A stretch of 16,214 nt of DNA from assembly GCA_007129135.1 (NCBI GenBank), contig SKWB01000167.1, positions 1 to 16,214 of the forward strand, in the 5' to 3' direction. This document shows, in pieces, positions 1-6,937 of this stretch. Made by a program: the position numbers and the translations under genes. Numbering within the stretch: the first letter of the stretch is position 1; each line of letters starts with the position of its first letter. This DNA is from Halococcaceae archaeon (GTDB lineage Archaea; Halobacteriota; Halobacteria; Halobacteriales; Halalkalicoccaceae). The notes below the pieces were generated by a model. The model had not been told where the DNA came from. It searched no databases and worked only from the letters and a program-made list of their open reading frames with translations.

Positions 1-702
1 CTGCGTGACCGCGAGCAGGCGGTAGGCGAACTGTCCGTTCAGGTCGAGGCGACAGGCGAACGGGACGCTGTAGGCGAGGTTCACCGCGAACGGCGTGTTG
101 CCCGTCGCGAAGCTCGCCGTGTGTGCCCGTTCGGCGCGCATCGCCTCGACCGCCGCCGCGTAGGAGTCGACGTGGACCCACTCGACGTCGATCCCCGTCT
201 CGGCCTCGACCTCGTCGAACAGCGGCTGGATCATGTCGTCGAACGCCGCCTCGTCCTCCTCTCCGGGGCTCTCGAGGTGGAGGAGCGTGTCGGGTTCGAG
301 CCACTCGTCCTCGTCCTCCGGTGGCTCCCTCGCTGGCTCGCCGTAGACCGGTTCGTCCCGGCCCCGGTCCATCATCTCCTCTAAGTCCTCGGGGAACCCG
401 CGCATGTAGTTCGCGTCGACGACCGGCCCGCCGAGGTAGTTCGTGCTCTCCCACTCCGGGTTCTCGGGGTCGAACTCCTCGGAGAGCATGTCGTCGCCGG
501 AATCGGAGACCTCTTCGCCGTCGTCGGACGCGTCGTCACCGCCCGCATCGTCTCCGTCGTCACCGTCGAGACCGGCACCCGCCTGTTCCGCCTCGCCCTC
601 CTCGGCGTCGTCGTCCAGACAGCCGGCCAGTCCGATGACGCCGCCGGTGATCGCCACGCCAGTGCCACGCAGTACGGTTCGCCGTGTTCGGCTCTCCCTC
701 AT
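1..702 (-). CDS. PhnD-type phosphate/phosphite/phosphonate ABC transporter substrate-binding lipoprotein (C-terminus beyond window)
   Basis: The reading frame is open from the ATG at 702 to base 1 (234 codons, no stop), so the gene continues past the left edge. The N-terminus carries a twin-arginine motif (TRRTVLRG) and a lipobox ending LAGC at about residue 34, so the product should be exported folded and lipid-anchored outside the cell. A D/E/G-rich linker of roughly 30 residues follows. The folded part has features I associate with PhnD-family binding proteins: an ESPGEEDEAAF segment, DSYAAAVEAMRAERAH, then FATGNTPFAVNLAYSVPFAC. The likely role is capturing oxidised or reduced phosphorus compounds for an ABC importer; its permease and ATPase would lie further left and are not visible. 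Family assignment is from recalled motif resemblance. The ligand is unknown, and another periplasmic-binding-protein clan member is possible. Confidence 0.75.
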   Translation of the reverse strand, partial: MRESRTRRTVLRGTGVAITGGVIGLAGCLDDDAEEGEAEQAGAGLDGDDGDDAGGDDASDDGEEVSDSGDDMLSEEFDPENPEWESTNYLGGPVVDANYMRGFPEDLEEMMDRGRDEPVYGEPAREPPEDEDEWLEPDTLLHLESPGEEDEAAFDDMIQPLFDEVEAETGIDVEWVHVDSYAAAVEAMRAERAHTASFATGNTPFAVNLAYSVPFACRLDLNGQFAYRLLAVTQ

Positions 703-727
703 CGTCCGAGTGGACGGACGACTTCAC

Positions 728-737
728 TAAATAAATT
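728..737 (-). promoter_or_regulatory. TATA box of the PhnD-type gene
   Basis: On the minus strand the sequence AATTTATTTA is centred about 30 bases before the ATG at 702, the spacing expected for a leaderless or nearly leaderless haloarchaeal transcript. It lies in an AT-rich block (728-758) that also contains the 10-bp palindrome AATATATATT at 746-755, conspicuous in this GC-rich DNA. Confidence 0.6.
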
Positions 738-972
738 CCGATTAAAATATATATTGAAGGAAGTGACGCGGCAGAGACGTTCGTAGCTCCAAATCCGGTT
801 ACATGAGGGTACCGATCGGTATATGGATCTATCGAGGGACGGAAGCGTTCCGAATTTCAAGGACCGAGGTATATTTTATATAGTTCTCCGATCGGGGAGG
901 TCTCGACCGTCCTCGTCGAGGATCTCGAGACCGCGACGGTCTCGACTCGCCGGCCCCACGCAGAGCTCCGTA

Positions 973-1917
973 TCAGTACTCGGAGAGTGCGCCGAAGCGG
1001 ACGATCTCCGCGTAGTCGAGGAAGAGCCCGTCCACGCCGGCGTCGATCAGCCGTTCGACCTCGTACCACTCGTTGATCGTCCAGACGTTCACCGGCACGT
1101 CCCGGTCGTGCGCCTCGGCGACGATGTCGATCTCCGAGAACGACTCGTCGTCGAAGAAGGGCGTCCCGAGGATCATCGACAGCGGCGGGTTGATCGCCTC
1201 GCAGTCGTACTCGTCGGTGACGTCGAGGCCCTCTTCGATCGACTCCGAGAGCAGGTACGCCGCCGGAATCTCCGGATCGATCTCCCGCACCGTCGCGAGC
1301 GCACCCTCCCAGAACGTCGAGAGCAGCAGCTCGTTTCCGTACTCCGTCGCGACGTCGATCACCGTCTCGAGCCACGCCCACTCCTCGCGCTCGCTACTCG
1401 GATCGTCGACACGACCGAACTCGACGTCCGGGGAGCCGTTCTTGATGTCGATGTTCACCCCGACGTCGTCCGGAATGACCTCCATCGACTCCGCGAGCGA
1501 GGGGACGGTCTGCCCGCTCTCGAGCACCTCGGCGGCGAAGGCGGTCTCCGCCGGCGTCTCGTAGAGCACTCCGTCGGTGTCGGTGAGGTCCGAGAGCTCC
1601 TCGTCGTGGAAGACGGCTATCTCGCCGTCGCAGGTCGGAAAGACGTCGAGTTCGATCCAGTCGGCCGCCCGGCGGTCGCTCGCGTCGTCTCCGTCGCCGA
1701 TCACCGACTGTTCGAACGCCGCGACCGTGTTCTCGGGATAGGTGTCGGCGAACCCGCGATGGGCGATCACCGTCGCCCGGTGGTTTCGATTCGTCTCGTC
1801 GGTCGAGTCACCCTCGTCCGCGCTCGCGGACGTCGAGCCGATCGTCGCGCCGGCCGCGGCCGCTCCCACGCCTCCGATGAACTGTCGCCGGTTGAGCATG
1901 CTTACTGGTGCTGGCAT
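973..1917 (-). CDS. Tat-exported glycerophosphodiester phosphodiesterase (GDPD family)
   Basis: The product has 314 residues from the ATG at 1917. It should hydrolyse glycerophosphodiesters (deacylated lipid head groups) to glycerol phosphate plus an alcohol, outside the membrane. The N-terminus has a Tat signal (NRRQFIGGVG, then an Ala-rich segment ending SASA). GDPD hallmarks follow in order: AHRGF (His53, Arg54), PENT (Glu62), ELDVFPTCDG (Glu90, Asp92), FHDEEL (His104) and NIDIKNG (Lys159), then a C-terminal NVWTINE and DGLFLDY typical of the UgpQ-type barrel. There is no lipobox cysteine, so the enzyme is probably released or loosely attached. In-frame alternatives are a TTG at 1926 (unlikely) and an ATG at 1899, which would place the twin arginine nearer the start. 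It lies upstream of the PhnD-type gene on the same strand, but the 270-base gap with a separate promoter argues against a tight operon. Confidence 0.93.
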   Translation of the reverse strand: MPAPVSMLNRRQFIGGVGAAAAGATIGSTSASADEGDSTDETNRNHRATVIAHRGFADTYPENTVAAFEQSVIGDGDDASDRRAADWIELDVFPTCDGEIAVFHDEELSDLTDTDGVLYETPAETAFAAEVLESGQTVPSLAESMEVIPDDVGVNIDIKNGSPDVEFGRVDDPSSEREEWAWLETVIDVATEYGNELLLSTFWEGALATVREIDPEIPAAYLLSESIEEGLDVTDEYDCEAINPPLSMILGTPFFDDESFSEIDIVAEAHDRDVPVNVWTINEWYEVERLIDAGVDGLFLDYAEIVRFGALSEY

Positions 1918-1960
1918 CGCAATCAACGGATCGAGTCAAGAATAGAAGTATCTCGCTATG

Positions 1961-1983
1961 ATAAATACGTACGATGTCGTATT
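1961..1983 (-). promoter_or_regulatory. Promoter of the GDPD gene with small dyad
   Basis: On the minus strand a GTATTTATC element (1961-1969) is a TATA candidate about 48 bases before the ATG at 1917, predicting a transcript start near 1938 and a leader of about 20 bases. A 6-bp inverted repeat (AATACG at 1964-1969, CGTATT at 1978-1983, 8-base spacer) overlaps the TATA and its upstream BRE position, which is a plausible regulator site. Confidence 0.4.
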
Positions 1984-2057
1984 AGACCAACGCACTATGG
2001 AGGGCTCTTCGACCCGTCGCACCCCGGCGAACTCGGAATCGAACCTGCGAGCCTCGA

Positions 2058-2297
2058 CTACGCCGTCACCTTCCAGGTCGTACTGGAGGAGTAGCCCCAC
2101 TTCTCGACGCTGACGTCGAACTCGCCGTTCGCGATGGCGGTCATGTTCGTCCCGACCTCCTTCGCGCTCAGCCCGAGCTCCTCGCCGATCAGTCGGGATT
2201 TGAAGTAGGTGCGCGTGCCGGCGCGTTCGCTGAGGTACCGGAGGATGCGGCGTTGCTTCTCGGTGAGCGAGTGGGGCGGCTGGGCGGTGGCGCTCAT
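2058..2297 (-). CDS. small winged-helix-like protein, DUF7123 type
   Basis: The product has 79 residues starting MSATAQPPHSLTEKQRR. I recognise it as a conserved small haloarchaeal protein (DUF7123 type) without assigned function. The segment from about residue 11 to 57 (LTEKQRRILRYL, then YFKSRLIGEELGLSAKEVGTNM) reads as a compact helix-turn-helix or winged-helix fold, so DNA binding is plausible but not shown. The ATG at 2297 is preferred over longer in-frame starts because a CCTTTAGG element at 2320-2327 (minus strand) lies about 27 bases upstream, fitting a leaderless mRNA. The gene is divergent from aglD. It could be a small transcription factor or a protein-binding winged helix. Confidence 0.85.
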   Translation of the reverse strand: MSATAQPPHSLTEKQRRILRYLSERAGTRTYFKSRLIGEELGLSAKEVGTNMTAIANGEFDVSVEKWGYSSSTTWKVTA

Positions 2298-2440
2298 ACC
2301 TGTAGTCACGGCGGTTACACCTAAAGGGGATTTGGTACACCCGCGTAACACGGTTCCCTCTTGCGGTTTTCCCCCGCTATCGGACGAGACAGCGGCCGGA
2401 GAGCCCCCCGGTTGGTACGCGAGGGTAACGGGTCAGAAGG

Positions 2441-2448
2441 TACTTACT
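2441..2448 (+). promoter_or_regulatory. TATA-like element of aglD
   Basis: TACTTACT is centred about 27 bases before the ATG at 2472, which supports that start and a leaderless transcript. It is a weaker match to the TATA consensus than the others in this window. Confidence 0.45.
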
Positions 2449-2471
2449 CCGAGCGGGTTCAGATAGCTCCA

Positions 2472-4271
2472 ATGGGTCCGCCCGTGAGCGTCGTCCTCCC
2501 CGCGTTCGACGAGGAGGCGACGCTCGAGTCGACCGTTCGGCGGACGATCGAGGCCTGCGAGGCGTTCCTCCCGTCGTTCGAGGTGCTCGTCGCCGAGGAC
2601 GGCTGTTCGGATCGGACGCCCGAGATCGCCGCCCGCCTCGCCCGCGAGGACCCCCGGGTCCGACACGTCCACAGCGACGAGCGGCTCGGCCGGGGGCGAG
2701 CGCTCTGTCGGGCCTTTCGGGAGGCGGAGGGCGAGGTGCTCGTCTACTTCGACGCCGACCTCGCGACCGATCTCAGGTACCTGAAACCGCTCGTCGAGAG
2801 CGTCCGGTCGGGGGAGTACGACGTAGCGACCGGCTCGCGGCTCCTTCCGGGCTCCGAGGCCGACCGCCCCCTCTCGCGAGGGGTCGCGAGCCGGGTCTAC
2901 AACGGGCTCGTGAGGGTCGGCCTGCGCTCGGACCTCAGGGACCACCAGTGCGGGTTCAAAGCGTTCGACCGCGAGGCGCTTCACTCGCTGCTCCCCGAGG
3001 TAGAGGACGGACACTGGTTCTGGGACACCGAGGTGCTGGTCCGCGCACAGCGCCGCGGCTACCGGATCAGGGAGCTCTCGGTCGAGTGGACCCCGGGCGA
3101 GGGGACCACAGTCGACCCGGTTCGGGACGTCCTCGGGATGGGAGGGGCGCTCGGTCGGACCTGGTGGGAGCTCTCGGTCCGCCCGCGACTCACGACGCGG
3201 GTGAGCCTCGCGGCGGGCCTCGCCCTCGTGGTACTCGCGCTTGTCGTCACCGCACGGTACGTCGATCTCGGGGAGGTAGCGAGCGAGCTGCGTGCGGTCG
3301 ACCCGGCCCTCGTCGCGACCGCAGCGGCCGTCTACCTCCTCTCGTGGCCGCTCCGCGGGCTGAGATACCGGGACGTGCTCGCCGAACTCGGCCACGACGA
3401 GGGGGTGGGCTTTCTCACCGGGGCGGTCTTCCTGAGCCAGACCGCGAACGTCGCGCTCCCCGCACGGGCGGGCGACGCGGTCCGAGCCTACATCGTGAAG
3501 GTCAGACGGGGTGTGGCCTATCCGACGGGCGCCGCCTCCCTCGCGGTGGAACGCCTCTTCGACACCCTCACGATCGCGGTGCTCGCCTGCGTCGCCTTCC
3601 TCGTGCTGACGGTCGGCGGGACGGCGAGTTCGGGAGCGCTCGCGGCCGACCTCTCCGCGGGAGGCTCTGTCACGGAGAGCGGGCGCGTGGGCGTCATCGC
3701 GGCGGCCGTCGTCAGCGGTCTCGCCGTCGTGCTCTCTCTGGTGATCGTCGCGAGCGCTCGCTCCGACCGCCGGTTCGCGCGACCGGCACTCGCCCGGGCG
3801 AGCGACGATACGTACGCCGAGGCCCTCACCCGGGTGGTAGAGCGCTTCGCCGGCGACGTGCAGGTGATCGCGAGAGCGCCCGGAGCCTCCGCGAGGATCG
3901 CCGTGGCGAGCGTGTCGATCTGGGCGATCGACGTGATCGCGGCGGCGCTGATACTCCTGTCGTTCGGGGTGGATGCGACACCCCCCGCGCTCCTCGGCGT
4001 CTGTACGCTCGCCGTCTGTGTCGGGAACCTCGCGAAGGTGCTCCCGCTCTCGCCCGGAGGGATCGGGCTCTACGAGGGGGCGTTCACCGTACTGGTGGTC
4101 GCGCTCCTCCCGGTGAGCGTTCCGATCGCCCTCGGCGCGGCACTCCTCGACCACCTGATGAAGAACCTCGTGACGGTCGCTGGCGGCGCGGTGGCGATGC
4201 TCGCGCTCAACGTCTCGCTCTCGACGGCGATCGAAGAAGGCGGCGAGGAACGCGTCGGCGTCGACCACTGA
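2472..4271 (+). CDS. aglD: AglD-type dolichol-phosphate hexosyltransferase: GT2 domain fused to a flippase-like membrane domain
   Basis: The product has 599 residues. Residues about 5-230 form a family 2 glycosyltransferase: VSVVLPAFDEE, VLVAEDGCSD, GRGRAL, the DxD metal/nucleotide-sugar motif (Asp94, Asp96 in YFDADLATD), then DHQCGFKAF and HWFWDTE. The four aspartates I recall as important in Haloferax volcanii AglD (110, 112, 195, 201) match Asp94, 96, 179 and 185 here at a constant offset of 16. From about residue 275 there are seven or eight hydrophobic spans of the UPF0104/LPG-synthase membrane type, with the family's LSPGGIGLYEGAF motif. In H. volcanii AglD charges dolichol phosphate with the last hexose of the S-layer N-glycan; the same role is inferred here. 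An in-frame start at 2361 exists, but the ATG at 2472 directly precedes the glycosyltransferase fold. No other agl genes are nearby. Confidence 0.9.
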   Translation: MGPPVSVVLPAFDEEATLESTVRRTIEACEAFLPSFEVLVAEDGCSDRTPEIAARLAREDPRVRHVHSDERLGRGRALCRAFREAEGEVLVYFDADLATDLRYLKPLVESVRSGEYDVATGSRLLPGSEADRPLSRGVASRVYNGLVRVGLRSDLRDHQCGFKAFDREALHSLLPEVEDGHWFWDTEVLVRAQRRGYRIRELSVEWTPGEGTTVDPVRDVLGMGGALGRTWWELSVRPRLTTRVSLAAGLALVVLALVVTARYVDLGEVASELRAVDPALVATAAAVYLLSWPLRGLRYRDVLAELGHDEGVGFLTGAVFLSQTANVALPARAGDAVRAYIVKVRRGVAYPTGAASLAVERLFDTLTIAVLACVAFLVLTVGGTASSGALAADLSAGGSVTESGRVGVIAAAVVSGLAVVLSLVIVASARSDRRFARPALARASDDTYAEALTRVVERFAGDVQVIARAPGASARIAVASVSIWAIDVIAAALILLSFGVDATPPALLGVCTLAVCVGNLAKVLPLSPGGIGLYEGAFTVLVVALLPVSVPIALGAALLDHLMKNLVTVAGGAVAMLALNVSLSTAIEEGGEERVGVDH

Positions 4272-4368
4272 CGCGGGGGAAACCGGCAGGGTAACCACAT
4301 ATTAACCTTTCGAGTGAGGAGTGCCGGTCGCCCGAATCAGCGGGTTTGTTCGGGGTTGGGACACCGCG

Positions 4369-4396
4369 GTCCGAAACGCTTAAATTCTTTTCGGAC
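4369..4396. promoter_or_regulatory. Symmetric promoter of the TFB gene: 8-bp inverted repeat around the TATA box
   Basis: The arms GTCCGAAA (4369-4376) and TTTCGGAC (4389-4396) are perfect inverted repeats around a 12-base spacer that contains CTTAAATT, the best TATA candidate for the TFB gene (predicted transcript start near 4408, leader of about 59 bases). CCGAAA sits at the BRE position on the plus strand, and the mirror arm supplies an equivalent BRE on the minus strand, so the element could act in either direction. Confidence 0.55.
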
Positions 4397-4419
4397 TAAC
4401 GTTCGATCAGCGATAGCTC

Positions 4420-4445
4420 ACCGAGTCCCGGTGCCCGGACTCGGT
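4420..4445 (+). promoter_or_regulatory. 9-bp hairpin in the predicted leader of the TFB mRNA
   Basis: ACCGAGTCC (4420-4428) and GGACTCGGT (4437-4445) are perfectly complementary around an 8-base loop. The stem ends 21 bases before the ATG at 4467, inside the predicted leader. It could affect translation or mRNA stability, or act as a DNA operator. Function is not established. Confidence 0.5.
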
Positions 4446-4466
4446 CGCCCTCCCCTCGATTCCATA

Positions 4467-5420
4467 ATGACAGACTCCAACATCAGAACCCGCGAACGAG
4501 ACGAAGATGAGCGCGTCGACGAGGACCACGGCTGCCCCGAGTGTAGCGGTCACCTCGTCTCCGACGAGGAACACGGCGAGACGGTCTGTGGCGACTGTGG
4601 CCTCGTCGTCGAGGCCGACTCCGTCGACCGCGGCCCGGAGTGGCGCGCCTTCGACGCCCGGGAGAAAGACCAGAAGTCCAGGGTCGGAGCCCCGACGACG
4701 AACACGATGCACGACAAGGGGCTCTCGACGAACATCGACTGGCGGAACAAGGACGCCTACGGCAACGCGCTGGGCTCGCGCCAGCGCCAGAAGATGCAGC
4801 GGCTCCGGAAGTGGAACGAACGGTTCAGGACCCGTGACTCGAAGGAGCGGAACCTGAAACAGGCCCTCGGCGAGATCGACCGGATGGCGTCGGCGCTCGG
4901 CCTCCCGACGAACGTCAGGGAGACCGCCTCGGTGATCTACCGGCGTGCGCTCAACGAGGACCTCCTCCCGGGACGATCGATCGAGGGCGTCGCCACCGCG
5001 AGCGTCTACGCCGCCGCCCGCCAAGCCGGTGTCCCCCGGTCGCTCGACGAGATCGCGGACGTCAGCCGGGTTGAAAAGAGCGAGATCGCCCGCACGTACC
5101 GCTACGTCGTCCGCGAGCTCGGCCTCGAGGTGAAACCCGCCGACCCCGAACAGTACGTCCCGCGGTTCGCGAGCGGCCTCGGCCTCTCCGACGAGGCGGA
5201 GGGCCGCGCCCGTGACCTGCTCCGCAACGCGAAGGAGAAGGGCGTCCACTCCGGGAAGTCCCCGGTCGGCCTGGCCGCGGCGGCCGTCTACGCCGCCGCG
5301 CTGCTCACCAACGAGAAGACCACGCAGGCGGCGGTGAGCGAGGTCGCCGACATCAGCGAAGTGACGATCAGGAACCGCTATCACGAACTGCTCGAAGCCG
5401 AAGACAGCATCGTCGTCTGA
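4467..5420 (+). CDS. tfb: Transcription initiation factor IIB (TFB)
   Basis: The product has 317 residues, normal for a full-length archaeal TFB. It recruits RNA polymerase to TBP-bound promoters and contacts the BRE. An acidic N-terminal tail is followed by a zinc ribbon with Cys23, Cys26, Cys41 and Cys44 (CPEC, CGDC). Next come the B-reader/linker region (GPEWRAF, STNIDW, about 55-95) and two cyclin-like repeats at about 125-210 and 225-312, including SIEGVATASVYAAARQAG and SPVGLAAAAVYAAALL. Haloarchaea usually carry several TFB paralogues, and this window cannot tell which one this is. An upstream in-frame extension from 4314 is rejected because it lacks TFB-like sequence and would cover the TATA box. 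The leader of about 59 bases is unusual in a window where most genes look leaderless. Confidence 0.97.
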   Translation: MTDSNIRTRERDEDERVDEDHGCPECSGHLVSDEEHGETVCGDCGLVVEADSVDRGPEWRAFDAREKDQKSRVGAPTTNTMHDKGLSTNIDWRNKDAYGNALGSRQRQKMQRLRKWNERFRTRDSKERNLKQALGEIDRMASALGLPTNVRETASVIYRRALNEDLLPGRSIEGVATASVYAAARQAGVPRSLDEIADVSRVEKSEIARTYRYVVRELGLEVKPADPEQYVPRFASGLGLSDEAEGRARDLLRNAKEKGVHSGKSPVGLAAAAVYAAALLTNEKTTQAAVSEVADISEVTIRNRYHELLEAEDSIVV

Positions 5421-5464
5421 GGGGGCTCCCTTCTCGAGACCGTATCGACCCGGAGAGCGCTCGC

Positions 5465-6139
5465 TCAGTCGTCTTCGTCCGAGTCGTCGGCGTCCGTCTC
5501 GGGGTCGTCTCCTTCTCCGTCGTCTCCGTCCTCGGTCAGTTCCTCCTCGTCGTCCTCGTCTTCGTCGTCGGGGTCGTCGTCCTCGTCGTCCTCGCCGCCT
5601 TCCTCGTCCGTCTCGAGCTCCTCCTCGTCGTCCGCGGGGGGTTCCTCGCCCTCGGCGGGCTCTTCGGCCGGCATCTCTCCGATCTCGTCGAAGACCTCCC
5701 GGGGAACGAGCGCGCCGACCGTCTCGAGCGAGAGCAGCCCGATCAGTTCGGCGGGGTCGCCGGTGAGGAGGTACGCGCCGAACTCCGCGACCGAGTCCTC
5801 GATGGTGACGTCGGTCTCCGATTCGAGCGACCCCTCGAACGACTCCGCCGCATCCGCGATGAGCTCCTGTTGGCGCTCCTGGAACTCCGCCTGCGCCTCC
5901 ATCTGGTCGATCTCCTCGTTCTCGACCTGCTCCATGATCTCGGCTTCGAGTTCGGCGAGCGCCTCGTCGTCCGGTTCGACGGCCGCGGTGACGGTCGCCT
6001 CCCCCGAAGGGACCTCGACTGACTCCGTCTCGTCGCCGCCGAGAGCACCCTGGAGGTCGGCGCAACCGGCCAGCACGACCGCCGAGCTTCCCGCGGCGAG
6101 CTCCATGAACCGTCGTCTGCCGGACAGTGACTCGTCCAT
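5465..6139 (-). CDS. Tat lipoprotein with a very acidic C-terminal tail, function unknown
   Basis: The product has 224 residues. The N-terminus carries a twin-arginine motif (GRRRFMEL), a hydrophobic stretch and an LAGC lipobox, so it should be exported by Tat and lipid-anchored. Residues about 55-105 are rich in Glu, Gln and Ala and read as a long helix or coiled coil (AELEAEIMEQVENEEI). A more hydrophobic segment follows at about 115-150 (EFGAYLLTGDP, LIGLLSLETVGAL). The last 70 or so residues are almost entirely Asp and Glu. I recognise no catalytic motif. The coiled-coil-like part could mediate surface assembly, and the tail could bind cations or keep the protein soluble in salt; both are inference. 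It is divergent from aroD (72-base gap) and convergent with the TFB gene (44-base gap). Confidence 0.85.
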   Translation of the reverse strand: MDESLSGRRRFMELAAGSSAVVLAGCADLQGALGGDETESVEVPSGEATVTAAVEPDDEALAELEAEIMEQVENEEIDQMEAQAEFQERQQELIADAAESFEGSLESETDVTIEDSVAEFGAYLLTGDPAELIGLLSLETVGALVPREVFDEIGEMPAEEPAEGEEPPADDEEELETDEEGGEDDEDDDPDDEDEDDEEELTEDGDDGEGDDPETDADDSDEDD

Positions 6140-6165
6140 TCGATTCCGGCTACGGGACCGAGAGA

Positions 6166-6189
6166 CAAAAACGACCGGAACCGTTTTTC
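6166..6189. promoter_or_regulatory. Back-to-back promoters of the acidic lipoprotein and aroD
   Basis: A perfect 7-bp inverted repeat (AAAAACG at 6167-6173, CGTTTTT at 6182-6188, 8-base spacer) supplies one T-rich TATA-like element to each divergent gene. The right arm is about 26 bases before the aroD ATG (6212) and the left arm about 30 bases before the lipoprotein ATG (6139), so both transcripts would be leaderless. The two TATA elements are so close that the initiation complexes probably could not form at the same time. Confidence 0.5.
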
Positions 6190-6211
6190 ACGTCCCGTGC
6201 GGACCTCTCGC

Positions 6212-6883
6212 ATGAGACTTCACTTCGAGTCGTTCGCGCTCGCCGCGGCGACCGGCGACCTGGCCGACGAACCCGCCGCCCGCGAACACGCCCACTGCGT
6301 CGAGTTCCGGATGGACCTCGCGGAGGAGCCGCTCGACGCGCTGGCCGCCTACGACGGGGAACTCCCGCTGATCGCGACCAACCGCGCCGCGTGGGAGGGC
6401 GGGGAGGCGAGCGACGACGGACGGCTCGACGCGCTGGCGGAGGCGGTGAGACACGAAGCCGTCGGCGCGGTCGACATCGAACTGGAGAGCCTCCGACGGG
6501 GTGACGCCAACCCGCTGCTCGACGCCGCCCGCGACCGGGAGGCGAGCGTGATCGCCTCCGTCCACGACTTCGAGGGGACGCCCTCGACCATGGAGCTGCG
6601 CGAGCTCCTCTCCGAGGCGCTCGCCTACGGCGACGTGGGAAAGCTCGCCGTCACCGCCGAGGGGAGGGCGGACGTCCTCTCACTGCTCTCGCTGACCCAC
6701 GAGCTCTCGTCGGAGGGGCCGATCGCCACGATGGCGATGGGTGAGGCGGGACGGCACTCGAGAGCGGTCGCGCCGCTCTACGGCTCGCGGATCGGCTACG
6801 CGCCCGTGCGCCCCGAGGAGGCGACCGCGCCGGGGCAGTACGACTTAGCGACGCTGTCGGGGCTGGTCGAGCGGTTGCGGTAG
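6212..6883 (+). CDS. aroD: 3-dehydroquinate dehydratase, type I (AroD)
   Basis: The product has 223 residues, typical for the compact archaeal type I enzyme. It converts 3-dehydroquinate to 3-dehydroshikimate through a Schiff base, in the cytoplasmic shikimate pathway to aromatic amino acids. Visible family residues are VEFRMD (Glu31, Arg33, Asp35) near the N-terminus, SVHDFEGTP with the general acid-base His118, GKLAV with the Schiff-base Lys144, MGEAGRHSR around residue 181, and the C-terminal APGQ (Gln209). The ATG at 6212 fits the leaderless promoter and begins the first beta strand. No other shikimate gene is adjacent. The last 14 codons, including the stop, are repeated just downstream. 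Confidence 0.95.
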   Translation: MRLHFESFALAAATGDLADEPAAREHAHCVEFRMDLAEEPLDALAAYDGELPLIATNRAAWEGGEASDDGRLDALAEAVRHEAVGAVDIELESLRRGDANPLLDAARDREASVIASVHDFEGTPSTMELRELLSEALAYGDVGKLAVTAEGRADVLSLLSLTHELSSEGPIATMAMGEAGRHSRAVAPLYGSRIGYAPVRPEEATAPGQYDLATLSGLVERLR

Positions 6884-6912
6884 TTTTGGTGCAGCTTTTG
6901 CGAGGGAGCAGC
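6842..6912 (+). repeat. Direct repeat copy 1 (aroD 3' end plus downstream)
   Basis: These 71 bases cover the last 14 aroD codons with the stop, and the following 29 bases. Copy 2 begins at 6938, with an offset of 96 bases. By hand alignment, copy 2 differs at three bases and by two one-base gaps. Confidence 0.9.
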
Positions 6913-6929
6913 GACCGAGTAAAAGCTGC
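6891..6929. repeat. 9-bp hairpin after aroD
   Basis: GCAGCTTTT (6891-6899) and AAAAGCTGC (6921-6929) are perfect inverted repeats around a 21-base loop rich in GCGAGGGAGC and GCGACCGAG. This may be a terminator-like structure or a member of a dispersed intergenic palindrome family, as are common in haloarchaea. The first arm is also present in copy 2 of the direct repeat, but without its partner. Confidence 0.6.
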
Positions 6930-6937
6930 GGCGGGAG

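Noticed and set aside
803..883. 26-codon plus-strand frame in the 703-972 gap
   Set aside because: It is too short, has no TATA at a sensible distance and no recognisable sequence. The gap is better explained as promoter DNA.
823..2094. Long plus-strand open frame (423 codons) opposite the GDPD gene
   Set aside because: It is the antisense shadow of a well-supported gene in GC-rich DNA, is Arg/Val/Asp-rich without family motifs, and crosses the GDPD promoter.
2433..4298. Minus-strand open frame of 621 codons opposite aglD
   Set aside because: aglD has clear domain motifs on the plus strand. The antisense product is Arg/Glu/His-rich, a typical shadow of biased codon use.
4314..4466. N-terminal extension of TFB
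   Set aside because: The added residues do not resemble TFB and would be encoded across the TATA box and leader hairpin.
5421..5464. Bidirectional terminator between TFB and the acidic lipoprotein
   Set aside because: The 44-base convergent gap has no convincing hairpin with a T-run; only a short GAGCGCTC palindrome is visible.
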